Below, piece by piece: positions 22,396 through 30,170 of a stretch of DNA of 34,306 nucleotides. How positions within the stretch are numbered: position 1 is the first letter of the stretch; the number at the start of each line of letters is the position of its first letter. The position numbers and the translations under genes were made by a program. The stretch is taken from NCBI GenBank assembly GCA_036566745.1, contig DATCVR010000065.1, positions 1 through 34,306 of the forward strand, written 5' to 3'. The DNA is from DATCVR01 sp036566745 (GTDB lineage Bacteria; Actinomycetota; Actinomycetes; Jiangellales; Jiangellaceae). A model generated the notes under the pieces. It did not search any database and had not been told where the DNA came from. It saw only the letters and a list, made by a program, of their open reading frames with translations.

Positions 22396-23277
22396 TCAGT
22401 CGGCGCTGAGCACCAGGCCCACTGTCAGCAGCACCGCGAAGACCAGCTCGGTCATCCCGGTGCTGCGCAGTACCGGGATGAGGTCTCGGCCGCGAGCGCC
22501 GCGCACTACCGGCAGCGCGGTGCGGACCGCCAGCGGCGCCGCCAGGACGGCCAGCGCCACCCAGGGCCGGCCCGCCACCGCCAGCGCCACGGCCAGCACG
22601 AACGGCGTCGCGATCAGGAGCACGTAGAGCAGCCGGGTGCGGCGCTCGCCCAGGAACACCGCCAGCGTCCGCTTCCCGCTCGGACCATCGGTGGGGGCGT
22701 CACGCAGGTTGTTGACCAGCATCAGCGAGCAGGCCAGGCAGCCGATCGCGACCGCGGACACCACCGACGAGGCGGTCACCCGCCCCACCTGGACGTACGT
22801 CGTGCCCGTCACCGCGACCAGGCCGAAGAAGACGAACACCGCCACCTCGCCGAGGCCGCGGTAGCCGTACGGTCGCGATCCCCCGGTGTAGAACCAGGCG
22901 GCCGCCACGGCCGCCGCGCCCACACCGAGCAGCCACCAGTGGCCGCTGAGCACGACCAGCGCCAGCCCGGCCAGCGCGCCGACCCCGAAGCTCGTCCAGG
23001 CGGCCCGCTTCACCACCTCCGGCCGGGCCGAGCCGGACCCCACGAGCCGGAACGGCCCCACCCGGTCCTCGTCGGTGCCGCGGATGCCGTCGGAGTAGTC
23101 GTTGGCGTAGTTGACCCCGACCTGGAGGGCCAGTGCCACGGCCAGCGCGAGCGCCGCGCGACCCAGGTGTGCCGACCCGACCGCCGCGGCGGCGCCGGTG
23201 CCAGCGAGCACGGGAGCGATGGCCGCGGGCAGGGTGCGGAGACGGGCCCCCTCGACCCATTGCGAAGTGGTGGCCAT
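22396..23277 (-). CDS. menA: 1,4-dihydroxy-2-naphthoate polyprenyltransferase
   Basis: 293 aa. UbiA-superfamily membrane prenyltransferase that joins the polyprenyl chain to DHNA, giving demethylmenaquinone. About eight or nine membrane helices. First Asp-rich motif NDYSDGIRGTD at residues 59-69, second NNLRDAPTDGPSGKRTLAV. The ATG at 23277 overlaps the menE stop by one base (TGATG), so it is translationally coupled to menE on the minus strand. Confidence 0.95.
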   Translation of the reverse strand: MATTSQWVEGARLRTLPAAIAPVLAGTGAAAAVGSAHLGRAALALAVALALQVGVNYANDYSDGIRGTDEDRVGPFRLVGSGSARPEVVKRAAWTSFGVGALAGLALVVLSGHWWLLGVGAAAVAAAWFYTGGSRPYGYRGLGEVAVFVFFGLVAVTGTTYVQVGRVTASSVVSAVAIGCLACSLMLVNNLRDAPTDGPSGKRTLAVFLGERRTRLLYVLLIATPFVLAVALAVAGRPWVALAVLAAPLAVRTALPVVRGARGRDLIPVLRSTGMTELVFAVLLTVGLVLSAD

Positions 23278-24518
23278 CAGGCGGCGGGGCCGTCCTGGGA
23301 GCGCAGCCGATCGGCAACCGCTCGCCGATCGATCTTGCCGCCGGGCAGGGTGGGCAGCGCGTCGATCACGAACAGCTCCTTCGGGGCGTAGGCCGCCGGG
23401 GCGCGCCGGGCGACATGGGTGCGGATCGACTCAAGGGTAGGAGGGTGGGTGGCGTCCACCGGCACCACGGTCACGACGATCCGCTGGCCCCACTCGGCGT
23501 CGGCGACCGCGACCGCAACCGCCTCGCGGACTTCCGGATGCGACGACACGGCGGCGTCGACGGCGGACAGGGGCACGTTCACGCCTCCGGACACGGCGAC
23601 GTCGTCGAGGCGGCCGAGAACCGTCAGCCGCCCGTCGGGTTCGAGCCTGCCGGCGTCGGCGGTGGCGAACCAGCCATCCGCGAACGCGTCGGCGCCGAGG
23701 TCGGGCCGGAGCCGGTACCCGCTGGCCAGCACAGGCCCGCCGAGGCGGATCCGGCCGTTTGGGGCCACGGCCACCCGCACCCCGTCCAGCGGGAGCCCGT
23801 CGTAGACGCAGCCGCCGCAGGTCTCGGTCAAGCCGTAGGTGGTGACGATGCGGGCACCGGCCGCGCGGGCCCGCTCCAGCAGCTCGGCGTGGGTCGCCGA
23901 GCCGCCGACCAGGACGGCGTCGTAGCCGGTCAGCGCGTCGAGCGAGGCCTCGCCGTCGTCGAGGATCGCGGCGAGCTGGCGCGGGACCAGCGAGGTGTAG
24001 CGCCGGGCCGGCGAGTCGGCGAACACCCGCATGCTCGCGACGGCGAAGGCCTCCGGGTCGAAGCCGTCGGTGAGGTCGAGCGCCACCGGAGTGTTCCCGC
24101 CGAGGACCGAGCGAGCCAGCACCATGAGCCCCGCGACGTGGGTGGCCGGCAGCGCCAGCAACCAGCGACCGGGGCCGCCGAGCCGCTCGGTCGTGGCGCT
24201 CACCGAGGCCAGTACCGCGGCCGCGCTCAGGAGCACGCCCTTCGGTTCGCCGGTGGATCCGGACGTGGGGACCACGAGCGCGATGCCGTGCTGGTCGAGG
24301 GCCTGCTGTGGCTGGAGCGCGCCGACCAGGGCTGATCGGAGGGCGGCCGGCGCGTGCGGCAGCGGGAGCACCGCGGGCCCGCCCTCGAGTGCGCGGGTGA
24401 GCGCCGGAAGCAACCGGGGGATCACCGCCGGGCCGAGCGGGACCTCGACGGCGAACGGCGGAGGTGCCGGTGCGGCGGGCTGGGTGGGCGAGGGGCGGCG
24501 CATTGCGTCGTCCAGCAT
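23277..24518 (-). CDS. menE: o-succinylbenzoate-CoA ligase
   Basis: 413 aa from ATG 24518; ATG 24503 is also possible, since TATGCT covers the first ATG like a -10 box. Short member of the ANL adenylating family. P-loop TSGSTGEPKG at residues 85-94, TYGLTETCGG (A5 motif), DGWFATADAG (A7), LGRLDDVAVSGGVNV (A8) and the catalytic lysine in PGGKIDRR near the end. It activates o-succinylbenzoate with ATP and CoA for MenB. Co-oriented with menA (coupled) and downstream of menB. Confidence 0.94.
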   Translation of the reverse strand: MLDDAMRRPSPTQPAAPAPPPFAVEVPLGPAVIPRLLPALTRALEGGPAVLPLPHAPAALRSALVGALQPQQALDQHGIALVVPTSGSTGEPKGVLLSAAAVLASVSATTERLGGPGRWLLALPATHVAGLMVLARSVLGGNTPVALDLTDGFDPEAFAVASMRVFADSPARRYTSLVPRQLAAILDDGEASLDALTGYDAVLVGGSATHAELLERARAAGARIVTTYGLTETCGGCVYDGLPLDGVRVAVAPNGRIRLGGPVLASGYRLRPDLGADAFADGWFATADAGRLEPDGRLTVLGRLDDVAVSGGVNVPLSAVDAAVSSHPEVREAVAVAVADAEWGQRIVVTVVPVDATHPPTLESIRTHVARRAPAAYAPKELFVIDALPTLPGGKIDRRAVADRLRSQDGPAA

Positions 24519-24590
24519 ACGAACGCCGCCGGAGTGAGCCGTGCCCGACCCGGCCGGTCGATCGTCGAGCGGCCGGGTCCGCAAACCGGG

Positions 24591-25502
24591 TCAGAAGTAC
24601 CAGGGGAAGCGTGACCAGTCGGGCTCGCGCTTCTCGAGGAAGGCGTCGCGGCCTTCGACCGCCTCGTCGGTCATGTACGCCAACCGGGTGGCCTCGCCGG
24701 CGAACACCTGCTGCCCGACCATCCCGTCGTCGACGGCGTTGAACGCGAACTTGAGCATCCGCTGGGCCGTGGGACTCTTGCCGTTGATCTTGGCGGCCCA
24801 CTCGAGTGCGACGTTCTCGAGGTCGGCGTGGGGGACCACGGCGTTGACCATCCCCATCCGGTGGGCGTCCGCCGCGGTGTACTCGTCGCCGAGGAAGAAG
24901 ATCTCGCGGGCGAACTTCTGGCCCACCTGGCGGGCGAGGTAGGCCGAGCCGTAGCCGCCGTCGAACGAGCCGACGTCGGCGTCGGTCTGCTTGAAGCGGG
25001 CGTGCTCGGCGCTGGCGAGGGTGAGGTCGCAGACGACGTGGAGGCTGTGCCCGCCCCCAGCGGCCCAGCCCGGGACCACCGCCACGACCACTTTCGGCAT
25101 GAACCGGATGAGGCGCTGCACCTCGAGGATGTGGAGCCGGCCGGCCCGGGCCGGGTCGACCGTCTCGGGAGTGTCCCCACTGGCGTACTGGTAACCCGAC
25201 CGGCCGCGGATGCGCTGGTCGCCGCCGGAGCAGAACGCCCAGCCGCCGTCCTTGGGCGAGGGGCCGTTGCCGGTGAGCAGGACGCAGCCGACGTCGGAGG
25301 TCATCCGGGCGTGGTCGAGCGCGCGATAGAGCTCGTCGACGGTGTGCGGCCGGAAGGCGTTGCGGACCTCGGGGCGGTCGAACGCGATCCGGACGGTGCC
25401 GCGATCGCGGCCGTCGTGGACGTGGCGGTGGTAGGTGATGTCGGTGAAGTCGAAGCCCTCGACGGTGCGCCAGCGGGCTGGATCGAACGGTCCGGTCGTC
25501 AC
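24591..25502 (-). CDS. menB: 1,4-dihydroxy-2-naphthoyl-CoA synthase
   Basis: 303 aa. Crotonase-fold enzyme closing the second ring of the naphthoquinone. I chose GTG 25502 because TAGGGT, seven bases upstream, makes a leaderless start likely; GTG 25511 and longer starts overlap that box. Motifs: FCSGGDQRIRG (residues 90-100, CoA/oxyanion), PGWAAGGGHSLH (144-155), and VGSFDGGYGSAYLA with Ser179 and Asp181 corresponding to the active-site Ser/Asp of known MenB. C-terminus FPWYF is typical. First of the menB-menE-menA minus-strand run. Confidence 0.96.
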   Translation of the reverse strand: MTTGPFDPARWRTVEGFDFTDITYHRHVHDGRDRGTVRIAFDRPEVRNAFRPHTVDELYRALDHARMTSDVGCVLLTGNGPSPKDGGWAFCSGGDQRIRGRSGYQYASGDTPETVDPARAGRLHILEVQRLIRFMPKVVVAVVPGWAAGGGHSLHVVCDLTLASAEHARFKQTDADVGSFDGGYGSAYLARQVGQKFAREIFFLGDEYTAADAHRMGMVNAVVPHADLENVALEWAAKINGKSPTAQRMLKFAFNAVDDGMVGQQVFAGEATRLAYMTDEAVEGRDAFLEKREPDWSRFPWYF

Positions 25503-25509
25503 GTCGGCC

Positions 25510-25515
25510 ACCCTA
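25510..25515 (-). promoter_or_regulatory. Putative -10 box of leaderless menB
   Basis: TAGGGT on the minus strand (25515-25510) ends seven bases before GTG 25502. TTGGGG 19 bases further upstream is a possible weak -35. Confidence 0.5.
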
Positions 25516-25658
25516 ACGGCGGGTCCCGGCGGTGCCCCAAGGTCATCGCGACTATGTTGATGACATCTCTCGCGTATCGGGTGGTCCTCACACCTTCGGC
25601 GCGCCCTCGGGAGATGTCGTGACAACCGGCTCGACCAGATGTGGAGAGTTCGTCACCA

Positions 25659-26213
25659 ATGCGACATGTCGGAGCATTGTCCCTGGCTGTGACGACCGTC
25701 CTCGCCGTCGTGCTGGCGGGGTGCGGAAGCTCCCGGAGCGCCGCTGAGGTGGCCGGGCAGGACGCCGTGGTGCCGGCCGACTGGACGGTCGTCGACGACG
25801 AGCCCAGCGGCGTCAGCTTCGCCCTCCCGAGCAGCTCCGAGCCCGCCGAGGCGCAGGTGCCCGCCGCCGACGGCGAAGAGGTCACGGTGCGCAACTACGT
25901 CGCCCGCGAGCCCGAGGCCGAGGTCGGCTTCAACATCCTCGACGTGCCTCACGGCGAGTACAGCCTCGACGCCGGCGTCCAGAGCGTCGCCTCCAGCCTC
26001 GACGGCACCGTCGAGGACGCCGAGTCCATCGACGTCGGCGGCCACGACGCGGTCCAGGGCAGCGTCAGCTTCGGCGACGACGACGTCGCCCTCTTCCAGC
26101 TCATCCTGATCGACGACCACGTCCTCCAGCCGCTCGTGGCCGGCGAAAGCGCCGATCGTGAGCAGCTCGACCATCTCTTCGACCAGCTCGTCGGCTCGGT
26201 CGACGCCGGCTGA
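25659..26213 (+). CDS. Putative lipoprotein of unknown function
   Basis: 184 aa. ATG 25659 with GGAGAG at 25643-25648. Lipobox VLAGC (Cys22) after a hydrophobic stretch, then GSSRSAAE. The mature part is very acidic (VVDDEPSGVSFALPSS, GFNILDVPHGEYSLDAG, DVGGHDAVQGSVSFGDDDVALFQLILIDDHVL) with a pattern like other actinobacterial surface lipoproteins related to PsbP/LpqN-like folds (tentative). Divergent from menB and eight bases before menC, so probably co-transcribed with menC. Confidence 0.78.
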   Translation: MRHVGALSLAVTTVLAVVLAGCGSSRSAAEVAGQDAVVPADWTVVDDEPSGVSFALPSSSEPAEAQVPAADGEEVTVRNYVAREPEAEVGFNILDVPHGEYSLDAGVQSVASSLDGTVEDAESIDVGGHDAVQGSVSFGDDDVALFQLILIDDHVLQPLVAGESADREQLDHLFDQLVGSVDAG

Positions 26214-26221
26214 GCCCGGTC

Positions 26222-27151
26222 GTGCACGTCTTCGCGATTCCGATGCGGACCCGGTTCCGCGGCATTGACCTCCGTGAGGGCGTGCTGGTCCGGGGCGAGG
26301 CCGGGTGGGGCGAGTTCTCACCGTTCCGCGAATACGCCGATGACGAGGCGAGAGCGTGGTGGAGGGCCGCGCGCGAAGCCGCCGACGTCGGGTGGCCGGC
26401 GCCGTTGCGCGACCGGATCCCGGTCAACGCCACGGTCCCGGCCGTCGCCGCCGACCAGGTGGCCGCCGTCCTGGACCGATTCCCGGGATGCCGTACGGCC
26501 AAGGTCAAGGTCGCCGAGCCCGGTCAGCAGCCGGCCGACGACGAGGAACGGCTGCGCGCCGTCCGGCAGGCCCTGGGCCCCGGTGCCGCGATCCGGATCG
26601 ACGCCAACGGCGGCTGGGACGTCGACACCGCCGTGCGGTTGCTGCCGCGCTACGACCGCGCCGCCGGCGGGCTGGAGTACGCCGAGCAGCCCTGCCCCAC
26701 CGCCGAGGACCTCGCGAGCGTCCGGCGCCGGATCGAGGTGCCCATCGCCGCCGACGAATCGATCCGCAAGAGCGACGATCCGCTGCGGGTGGCCCGCCTC
26801 CACGCGGCCGACGTCGTAGTGCTCAAGGTGCAGCCGCTCGGTGGCGTCCGGGCCTGCCTGCGCATCGCCGAGCAGGTCGGCATCCCCGTGGTCGTGTCCA
26901 GCGCGCTGGAGACCTCGGTCGGGATCGCGGCGAGCGTGGCTCTCGCGGCGGCGCTGCCGTCGTTGCCGTACGCCTGTGGCATCGCGACCGTGGGGTTGCT
27001 CGAGCGCGACGTGGTCGCCGACCCGTTCGTGGCCGTCGACGGCGCGCTGGCGGTGCGCCGGCCCGACCCCGACGCCCGGCTGATGGCCGCGTCGAAGGCC
27101 GATCAGGCGACCCACGCATGGTGGGCCGAACGGGTGACCCGGGTCCGTTGA
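26222..27151 (+). CDS. menC: o-succinylbenzoate synthase
   Basis: 309 aa from GTG 26222. Enolase-superfamily dehydratase making o-succinylbenzoate from SHCHC. The actinobacterial short form starts with the conserved AIPMRTRFRGID and GWGEFSPF. Active-site residues: Lys94 and Lys96 (AKVKV), metal ligands Asp127 (RIDANGGW), Glu155 (YAEQPCP) and Asp178 (AADESIR), and the second catalytic lysine Lys202 (VLKVQPLGG). All present. Eight bases after the lipoprotein stop. Confidence 0.95.
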   Translation: MHVFAIPMRTRFRGIDLREGVLVRGEAGWGEFSPFREYADDEARAWWRAAREAADVGWPAPLRDRIPVNATVPAVAADQVAAVLDRFPGCRTAKVKVAEPGQQPADDEERLRAVRQALGPGAAIRIDANGGWDVDTAVRLLPRYDRAAGGLEYAEQPCPTAEDLASVRRRIEVPIAADESIRKSDDPLRVARLHAADVVVLKVQPLGGVRACLRIAEQVGIPVVVSSALETSVGIAASVALAAALPSLPYACGIATVGLLERDVVADPFVAVDGALAVRRPDPDARLMAASKADQATHAWWAERVTRVR

Positions 27152-27255
27152 CCCGGTGAAGATCTTCACCAATCCGGGCAGATCGTCGGCCGATGCCGGA
27201 ATCGCCCACGGACCGGAGGTGTCATCCCGGCCCGAGATTGGTAAGGATGGTGACC

Positions 27256-28368
27256 ATGAAGCGTTGGGCGGTGTCCGGTATCGGGGTGCTCGCCGTCGCA
27301 GCCGCGGCGGCCTTCACCTTCAACGGCGACGACCCCGGCGACGCCCCCGCCGCCACCGACGACGCCGTGGCCGCGGTCGAGGCGTCCGCGTCCCCGGTGG
27401 GTTCCCAGCCCGTGGGGACGCTGACGGCGGAGCCCACGGCCGATGTCGATCCCGAAGGGCTGGTGCTGTCCGCCCCGCGGCAGGCCCGCCAGGGCGCCAC
27501 GGTCACCTTCGGGGCCAACTGGACCACCGACGACGGCCGCGGGGTCAGCGGCGACGTCGAGTTGCAGCGTGTCGAGGGCACGAAGTGGTCCACCGTCGCC
27601 ACCATCACCACCGACGCCGGAGTCGGGAGCACCGATGCCGAGGTGCCCACCTCGGGCATCTACCGCCTGGCCTACGGCGGAGCCGGTGACCTGCCCGCCG
27701 AGGTCTCGGCCGACATCACCATCACCGCCGGCGCGCTCATGCCGTCGAAGGTCACGGCCACGGCCGCCGAGGCCGACGAAGGCGTCGTCGCCGTCACCAG
27801 CACCTGGACCACCGACGCCGGCGTGCCGATCGTGGGCGAGCTCGCGCTGCAAGAGGCCCAGGACGGCGAGTGGACCACCGTCTCCACCGTCACCACCGGC
27901 GACGACGGCACCGCCGCCGCCGAGCTCACCGTCAGCGAGACGACCCAGTTCCGGGTGTCCTACGCCGGAGGCAGCCGGTTCGCCGCCGTCTCGGGTGCCG
28001 AGGAGCTGCTGACCGGCGACGACGTCCGCGCCATCCCGGTGTCCGCCTGCTCCACCGACCACGAGATCGACGGCCTGGCCCGAGGCGAGGGCTGCCACTT
28101 CACCCCGGTCCGGTCGGGCACATTCGTGGTCGGCCACGACTACCTCGACAACGCCTGGTGGAACGCCCTGCCCGAAGGCGACATGGTCGAGCTGACCGGC
28201 GAGCTGACCGGCATCTACGAGGTCGTCGATCGGGTCATCGCCCCAGGCCGGGGCGCCGCGCTGGGCTCGGCGTCCAACTGGACCTGTGGCAGTGACTGCG
28301 ACGTCATCCTGCAGACCTGTCAGGGCAGCAACACCGGGTTCACTTGGCTGCGCCGCGTCGAGACCTGA
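27256..28368 (+). CDS. Secreted protein with two Ig-like repeats and a C-terminal sortase-like domain
   Basis: 370 aa. ATG 27256 with AAGGA at 27243-27247. An N-terminal hydrophobic stretch (residues 5-21) works as signal or anchor; Ala/Pro-rich linker to about 68. Two related beta-sandwich repeats follow, about 78-152 and 170-255, each with WTTD at its start and a YRLAYGG / FRVSYAGG end. The last 110 residues resemble a sortase: VRAIPVSA, then VGHDYLDNAWWNALPEGD with His294, ILQTC with Cys355, and WLRR with Arg366/367. His-Cys and Cys-Arg spacings (61 and 11) are close to those of S. aureus SrtA (64 and 13, recalled). Extra cysteines (CSTD, GCHF, WTCGSDCD) are unusual for sortases. No LPXTG protein is visible nearby. 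Lies between menC and menD without an obvious metabolic link. Confidence 0.72.
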   Translation: MKRWAVSGIGVLAVAAAAAFTFNGDDPGDAPAATDDAVAAVEASASPVGSQPVGTLTAEPTADVDPEGLVLSAPRQARQGATVTFGANWTTDDGRGVSGDVELQRVEGTKWSTVATITTDAGVGSTDAEVPTSGIYRLAYGGAGDLPAEVSADITITAGALMPSKVTATAAEADEGVVAVTSTWTTDAGVPIVGELALQEAQDGEWTTVSTVTTGDDGTAAAELTVSETTQFRVSYAGGSRFAAVSGAEELLTGDDVRAIPVSACSTDHEIDGLARGEGCHFTPVRSGTFVVGHDYLDNAWWNALPEGDMVELTGELTGIYEVVDRVIAPGRGAALGSASNWTCGSDCDVILQTCQGSNTGFTWLRRVET

Positions 28369-28377
28369 TCCTGATGC

Positions 28378-28383
28378 GACAAT
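28378..28383 (+). promoter_or_regulatory. Putative -10 box of leaderless menD
   Basis: GACAAT ends seven bases before GTG 28391, the same hexamer and spacing type as before hemL. No ribosome binding site is visible before the GTG. Confidence 0.45.
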
Positions 28384-28390
28384 CCACGGC

Positions 28391-30163
28391 GTGACGACAG
28401 CTTCGACACTCGCCGCCGCCGTGATCGTGGACGAGCTCGTCCGAGGCGGTGTCCGCGAGGTAGTGGTGGCCCCCGGCTCGCGCTCGGCGCCGCTGGCGAT
28501 GGCCCTGTACGACGCCGACACACGCGGCGAGCTCCGGCTCCACGTCCGCATCGACGAGCGTGGGGCCGCGTTCCTGGCCTTGGGGATGGCGAAGGTGTCC
28601 GGCCGTCCGGCGGCGGTGGTGACCACCTCGGGCACCGCCGTCGCGAACCTCCACCCCGCCGTCCTGGAGGCCCACCACGCCGGGGTTCCGTTGATCGCGG
28701 TGACGGCCGACCGGCCGGCCGCGCTGCGCGGCACCGGCGCGAACCAGACCACCGACCAGGTGCGGATCTTCGGCCCGGCCGCCCGGCACTTCGCCGACCT
28801 CGCGGCCACCGGCACGGCCCGCCGCGACGTCGTGGCGCTGCGATCCGCCGTGGCCCGTGCCGCGACGGCCGCGACCGGGGCGAGCTCGGCTGACCCCGGC
28901 CCGGTCCAGCTCAACGTCCAGTTCAGCGAACCGCTGGTGCCCGGCCCCGGCGACACCGACCCGCTCGCCGACGCTCCCGGACGACCCGGCAACCGGCCGT
29001 GGACCCAGGTCGCGACGACGGCCGCCGAGCCGTTCGAGGCCGCCGGATCGTCGCGGGGCGGGTCCGGCGACGCCGTCCTCACCCTCCCGGCGGGTCCGCG
29101 GACCGTGGTGGTGGCCGGCGACGACGCGGGCCCGGCCGCCCGGGCGCTGGCCGAGGCTGGGGGTTGGCCGCTGCTGGCCGAGCCGACGTCGGGCGCCCGC
29201 ACCGGTTCGGCACCCGTGCGGACCTACCGGCTGTTGCTCGGCGGCCACCCGCTGGCGGAACGCATCGAGCGGGTCGTCGTGTTCGGGCACCCCACCCTGT
29301 CGCGGCCGGTGGCCCGGCTGCTGGCCCGGCCCGATGTCGAGGTCGTGGTCGTGTCGTGTGGGCCGACCTGGGTCGATGCCGGATTCGAGGCCGCGACCGT
29401 CGCCGCCGCGGTGCGGATCGACGGATCGGGCGACGGGCTGGGCGACGGATCGGGCGACGACGGCTGGGCAGCGGCCTGGCACGCCGCCGATCGCGAGGTG
29501 TCGGCGGCACTCGACGACCTCGTCGCCGGCGAGCCCGGCCTGACCGCCTTCGAGGTCGCCGCCGAGGTGTCAACCGCCCTGCCCGCGAACGGGCTGCTCG
29601 TGGTCGGCTCGTCGAACCCGGTCCGCGATCTCGACCTCATGGCCCCCGCGCCCCCGGTCGGCGAGCACCGCAAGATCGTCGCCAACCGTGGGCTGGCCGG
29701 GATCGACGGCATGGTCTCGACGGCCGTGGGTGCGGCGCTCGGTCGCGACTCGTCGCGCGCGCTGGCGCTCATGGGAGACGTGACGTTCCTCCACGACGCC
29801 ACCGGGCTCGTGATCGGCCCGGACGAGCCCCGCCCCGCGCTGACCGTCGTGGTCGTGAACGACGACGGCGGGAGCATCTTCGCCACCCTCGAACAGGGCG
29901 GGCCCGAGCATGCCCGCTCTTTCGAGCGGGTCTTCGCCACACCGCACCACGTCGATGTGGGCGCGTTGTGCGCGGCGACCGGGACCCCGCACCGGCGGGT
30001 CACCGACCTCGCCGGTCTGCGGGCCGCGCTCGCCGAACCGGCCGGGTCCCCGGCCGGGTCCCCGGGCGGGGCCGTGGGCGTCGAGGTGATCGAGGCGGTG
30101 GTCGACCGTGGCGGCCGGCGCGCCCTCGACCAGCGCATCCGCGCACTCGTCCGGCCGAGCTGA
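28391..30163 (+). CDS. menD: 2-succinyl-5-enolpyruvyl-6-hydroxy-3-cyclohexene-1-carboxylate synthase
   Basis: 590 aa, somewhat longer than the usual 550-560. ThDP- and Mg-dependent first committed step after isochorismate. N-terminal PYR domain starts VDELVRGGVREVVVAPGSRSAP..., with the catalytic Glu region HVRIDERGAAFLALG and TSGTAVANL. The C-terminal PP domain carries the ThDP motif GDVTFLHDATGL ... VVVNDDGG. Extra length comes partly from simple repeats: Gly/Asp-rich near residue 345-357 and a duplicated GSPA block near 550. GTG 28391 chosen from the -10 spacing and the conserved start. Converges with menF (seven-base gap). Confidence 0.95.
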   Translation: MTTASTLAAAVIVDELVRGGVREVVVAPGSRSAPLAMALYDADTRGELRLHVRIDERGAAFLALGMAKVSGRPAAVVTTSGTAVANLHPAVLEAHHAGVPLIAVTADRPAALRGTGANQTTDQVRIFGPAARHFADLAATGTARRDVVALRSAVARAATAATGASSADPGPVQLNVQFSEPLVPGPGDTDPLADAPGRPGNRPWTQVATTAAEPFEAAGSSRGGSGDAVLTLPAGPRTVVVAGDDAGPAARALAEAGGWPLLAEPTSGARTGSAPVRTYRLLLGGHPLAERIERVVVFGHPTLSRPVARLLARPDVEVVVVSCGPTWVDAGFEAATVAAAVRIDGSGDGLGDGSGDDGWAAAWHAADREVSAALDDLVAGEPGLTAFEVAAEVSTALPANGLLVVGSSNPVRDLDLMAPAPPVGEHRKIVANRGLAGIDGMVSTAVGAALGRDSSRALALMGDVTFLHDATGLVIGPDEPRPALTVVVVNDDGGSIFATLEQGGPEHARSFERVFATPHHVDVGALCAATGTPHRRVTDLAGLRAALAEPAGSPAGSPGGAVGVEVIEAVVDRGGRRALDQRIRALVRPS

Positions 30164-30170
30164 CGTCGGT

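Noticed and set aside
25562..25618. GACATCTC / GAGATGTC inverted repeat upstream of the lipoprotein gene
   Set aside because: Only eight-base arms 41 nt apart, within chance expectation for this length of sequence; not listed as a feature.
27166..29202. 678-aa minus-strand ORF antisense to the sortase-like gene and menD
   Set aside because: Long open frames antisense to high-GC genes are expected; no domain is recognisable and both plus-strand genes have clear motifs.
29421..30070. Short in-gene repeats in menD (GGGCGACGGATCG type and GCCGGGTCCCCG type)
   Set aside because: In-frame simple-sequence expansions that lengthen surface loops; they do not break the gene and do not form a separate element.
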